Shown here piece after piece: positions 63,391 through 64,000 of a stretch of 64,000 nucleotides of DNA. The notes below the pieces were generated by a model. That model did not search any database, had not been told where the DNA came from, and worked only from the letters and a program-made list of their open reading frames with translations. The stretch is from Janthinobacterium lividum (lineage in GTDB: Bacteria > Pseudomonadota > Gammaproteobacteria > Burkholderiales > Burkholderiaceae_D). Numbering within the stretch: position 1 is the stretch's first letter; every line of letters begins with the position of its first letter. The position numbers and the translations under genes were made by a program. The stretch lies in assembly GCF_034424625.1 (NCBI RefSeq), contig NZ_CP139976.1, positions 5,642,001 to 5,706,000 of the forward strand, in the 5' to 3' direction.

Positions 63391-64000
63391 TTATGGTTGC
63401 CGCGGTGTTTCGGCACCAGCCTCCGTTTGCAGGCGCTGCACTTCCGCCAGCAATTCCTCTTCCTGGAACGGCTTGCCGAAATACGCATTCACGCCCAGCT
63501 CGAACGCGTGCGCGCGGTGCTTGTCGGCGCTGCGCGAGGTAATCATGATGACGGGGATGGCGCGCGTCTTGTCGTCGCTGCGCACATTGCGCGTCAAATC
63601 AAAACCATCCATGCGTGGCATTTCCACGTCGACCAGCAGCAGGGCCGGCATGGCAGCCGGCTCCAGCGCATACAGCTGTTCCAGCGCATCGACGCCATCC
63701 TTGGCCAGCAGCACCTGGTAGCCTTCGCGCTCGAACAGGCGCTGCATCACGCGGCGCACCGTCAGCGAATCGTCGACCACCATCACGCGCACGGCAGGCA
63801 CGGCCAGCGCGCTGGAAACGGCATGCTGCTCGCTGCTGGCCAGCGCATACTGCGACAACAGTTCCGGATGGTGCTCCAGATGCTGTGCCAGCGCCACCGG
63901 ATTGAGGATCAGCACGATGTCGCCCGTGCCCAGCACCGTGGCGCCGGCAATGCCCGGCATGCGCGCCAGCTGCGGGCCCACGTGCTTGACCACGACTTCG
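63391..64000 (-). CDS. ChpA/PilL-like hybrid CheA kinase, C-terminal part (5' end off the window)
   Basis: The frame runs off the right edge; the visible ~203 residues are the C-terminal end. The first part is the end of a CheW-like domain (VKHVGPQLARMPGIAGATVLGTGDIVLILNPVALAQHL). The rest is a receiver domain: VRVMVVDDSLTVRRVMQRLFEREG, LLLVDVEMPRMDGFDLTRNVRSDD (phospho-acceptor Asp in VDVEM), VIMITSRSADKHRAHAFELGVNAYFGKPF. This CheW-then-REC order is that of ChpA/PilL-type hybrid kinases of twitching motility. The kinase and Hpt domains should lie beyond the edge. Confidence 0.9.
   Translation of the reverse strand, partial: EVVVKHVGPQLARMPGIAGATVLGTGDIVLILNPVALAQHLEHHPELLSQYALASSEQHAVSSALAVPAVRVMVVDDSLTVRRVMQRLFEREGYQVLLAKDGVDALEQLYALEPAAMPALLLVDVEMPRMDGFDLTRNVRSDDKTRAIPVIMITSRSADKHRAHAFELGVNAYFGKPFQEEELLAEVQRLQTEAGAETPRQP

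Overview
The window is a 64 kb stretch of GC-rich chromosome (AT-rich only in a few intergenic gaps) from a betaproteobacterium, most likely Oxalobacteraceae (Janthinobacterium/Massilia-like). This placement is inferred from gene content: split glyQ/glyS, waaA-waaC-phosphomannomutase, pyrR-pyrB-pyrC' downstream of yqgE-ruvX, an H-NS-type small regulator and a PEP-CTERM-like protein. No rRNA or species marker is present. I see no transposase, prophage, integrase or CRISPR. Mobile-like sequence is limited to small dispersed palindromes.

Layout, left to right. 0-2.1 kb: the tail of a FixJ-type response regulator, then a His-rich PadR repressor and siderophore-interacting ferric reductase pair (YqjI/YqjH-like) behind a 12-bp inverted repeat. 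2.1-12.5 kb: housekeeping genes including queG, tsaE, amiC, a sugar-phosphate mutarotase, an alpha-carbonic anhydrase, DedA, a cyclophilin, mutL and miaA. 12.6-17.1 kb: two identical elongator tRNA-Met genes behind a near-consensus promoter, then an iron-starvation cassette (Fur box, FecI-type sigma factor, FecR-type anti-sigma factor, TonB receptor with an N-terminal signalling domain). 17.2-25.2 kb: two MHS-type permeases, a FAH-family hydrolase with a thioredoxin, and the lower beta-ketoadipate pathway (pcaI, pcaJ, pcaF) divergent from its IclR regulator. 25.2-33 kb: a ChaN-like lipoprotein, a BigR/SqrR-like repressor with two YeeE/YedE half-transporters, a PEP-CTERM-like protein, an orphan sensor-kinase operon ending in a 59-residue membrane protein, an HDOD operon and a small HTH protein.

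33.4-44.9 kb: miaB-phoH(ybeZ)-ybeY-DUF4259-corC-lnt, then glyQ-glyS-gmhB-plsC-YgjP-like protease. 45-49.1 kb (minus strand): phosphomannomutase, waaC and waaA for LPS core and Kdo transfer, plus an H-NS-like protein. 49.5-56 kb: apaH, then an AraC regulator, AhpD-like protein, acyl-CoA-dehydrogenase-like flavoprotein and a complete taurine/sulfonate-type ABC importer. 56-60.9 kb (minus strand): yqgE-ruvX-pyrR-pyrB-pyrC'-acyltransferase. 61.3-64 kb: photolyase, an unknown protein and the C-terminus of a ChpA-like hybrid kinase.

The best second-look items are: the uncharacterised AraC/AhpD/flavoprotein/ABC cluster; the dihydroorotase homologue lacking its metal-binding histidines; a structured 121-bp element with near-matching inverted ends between yqgE and ruvX; a four-locus family of REP/BIME-like palindromes; an unlisted 59-residue membrane protein coupled by ATGA overlap; and the cysteine spacing in the BigR/SqrR-like repressor. 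None of these is proved novel from sequence alone.
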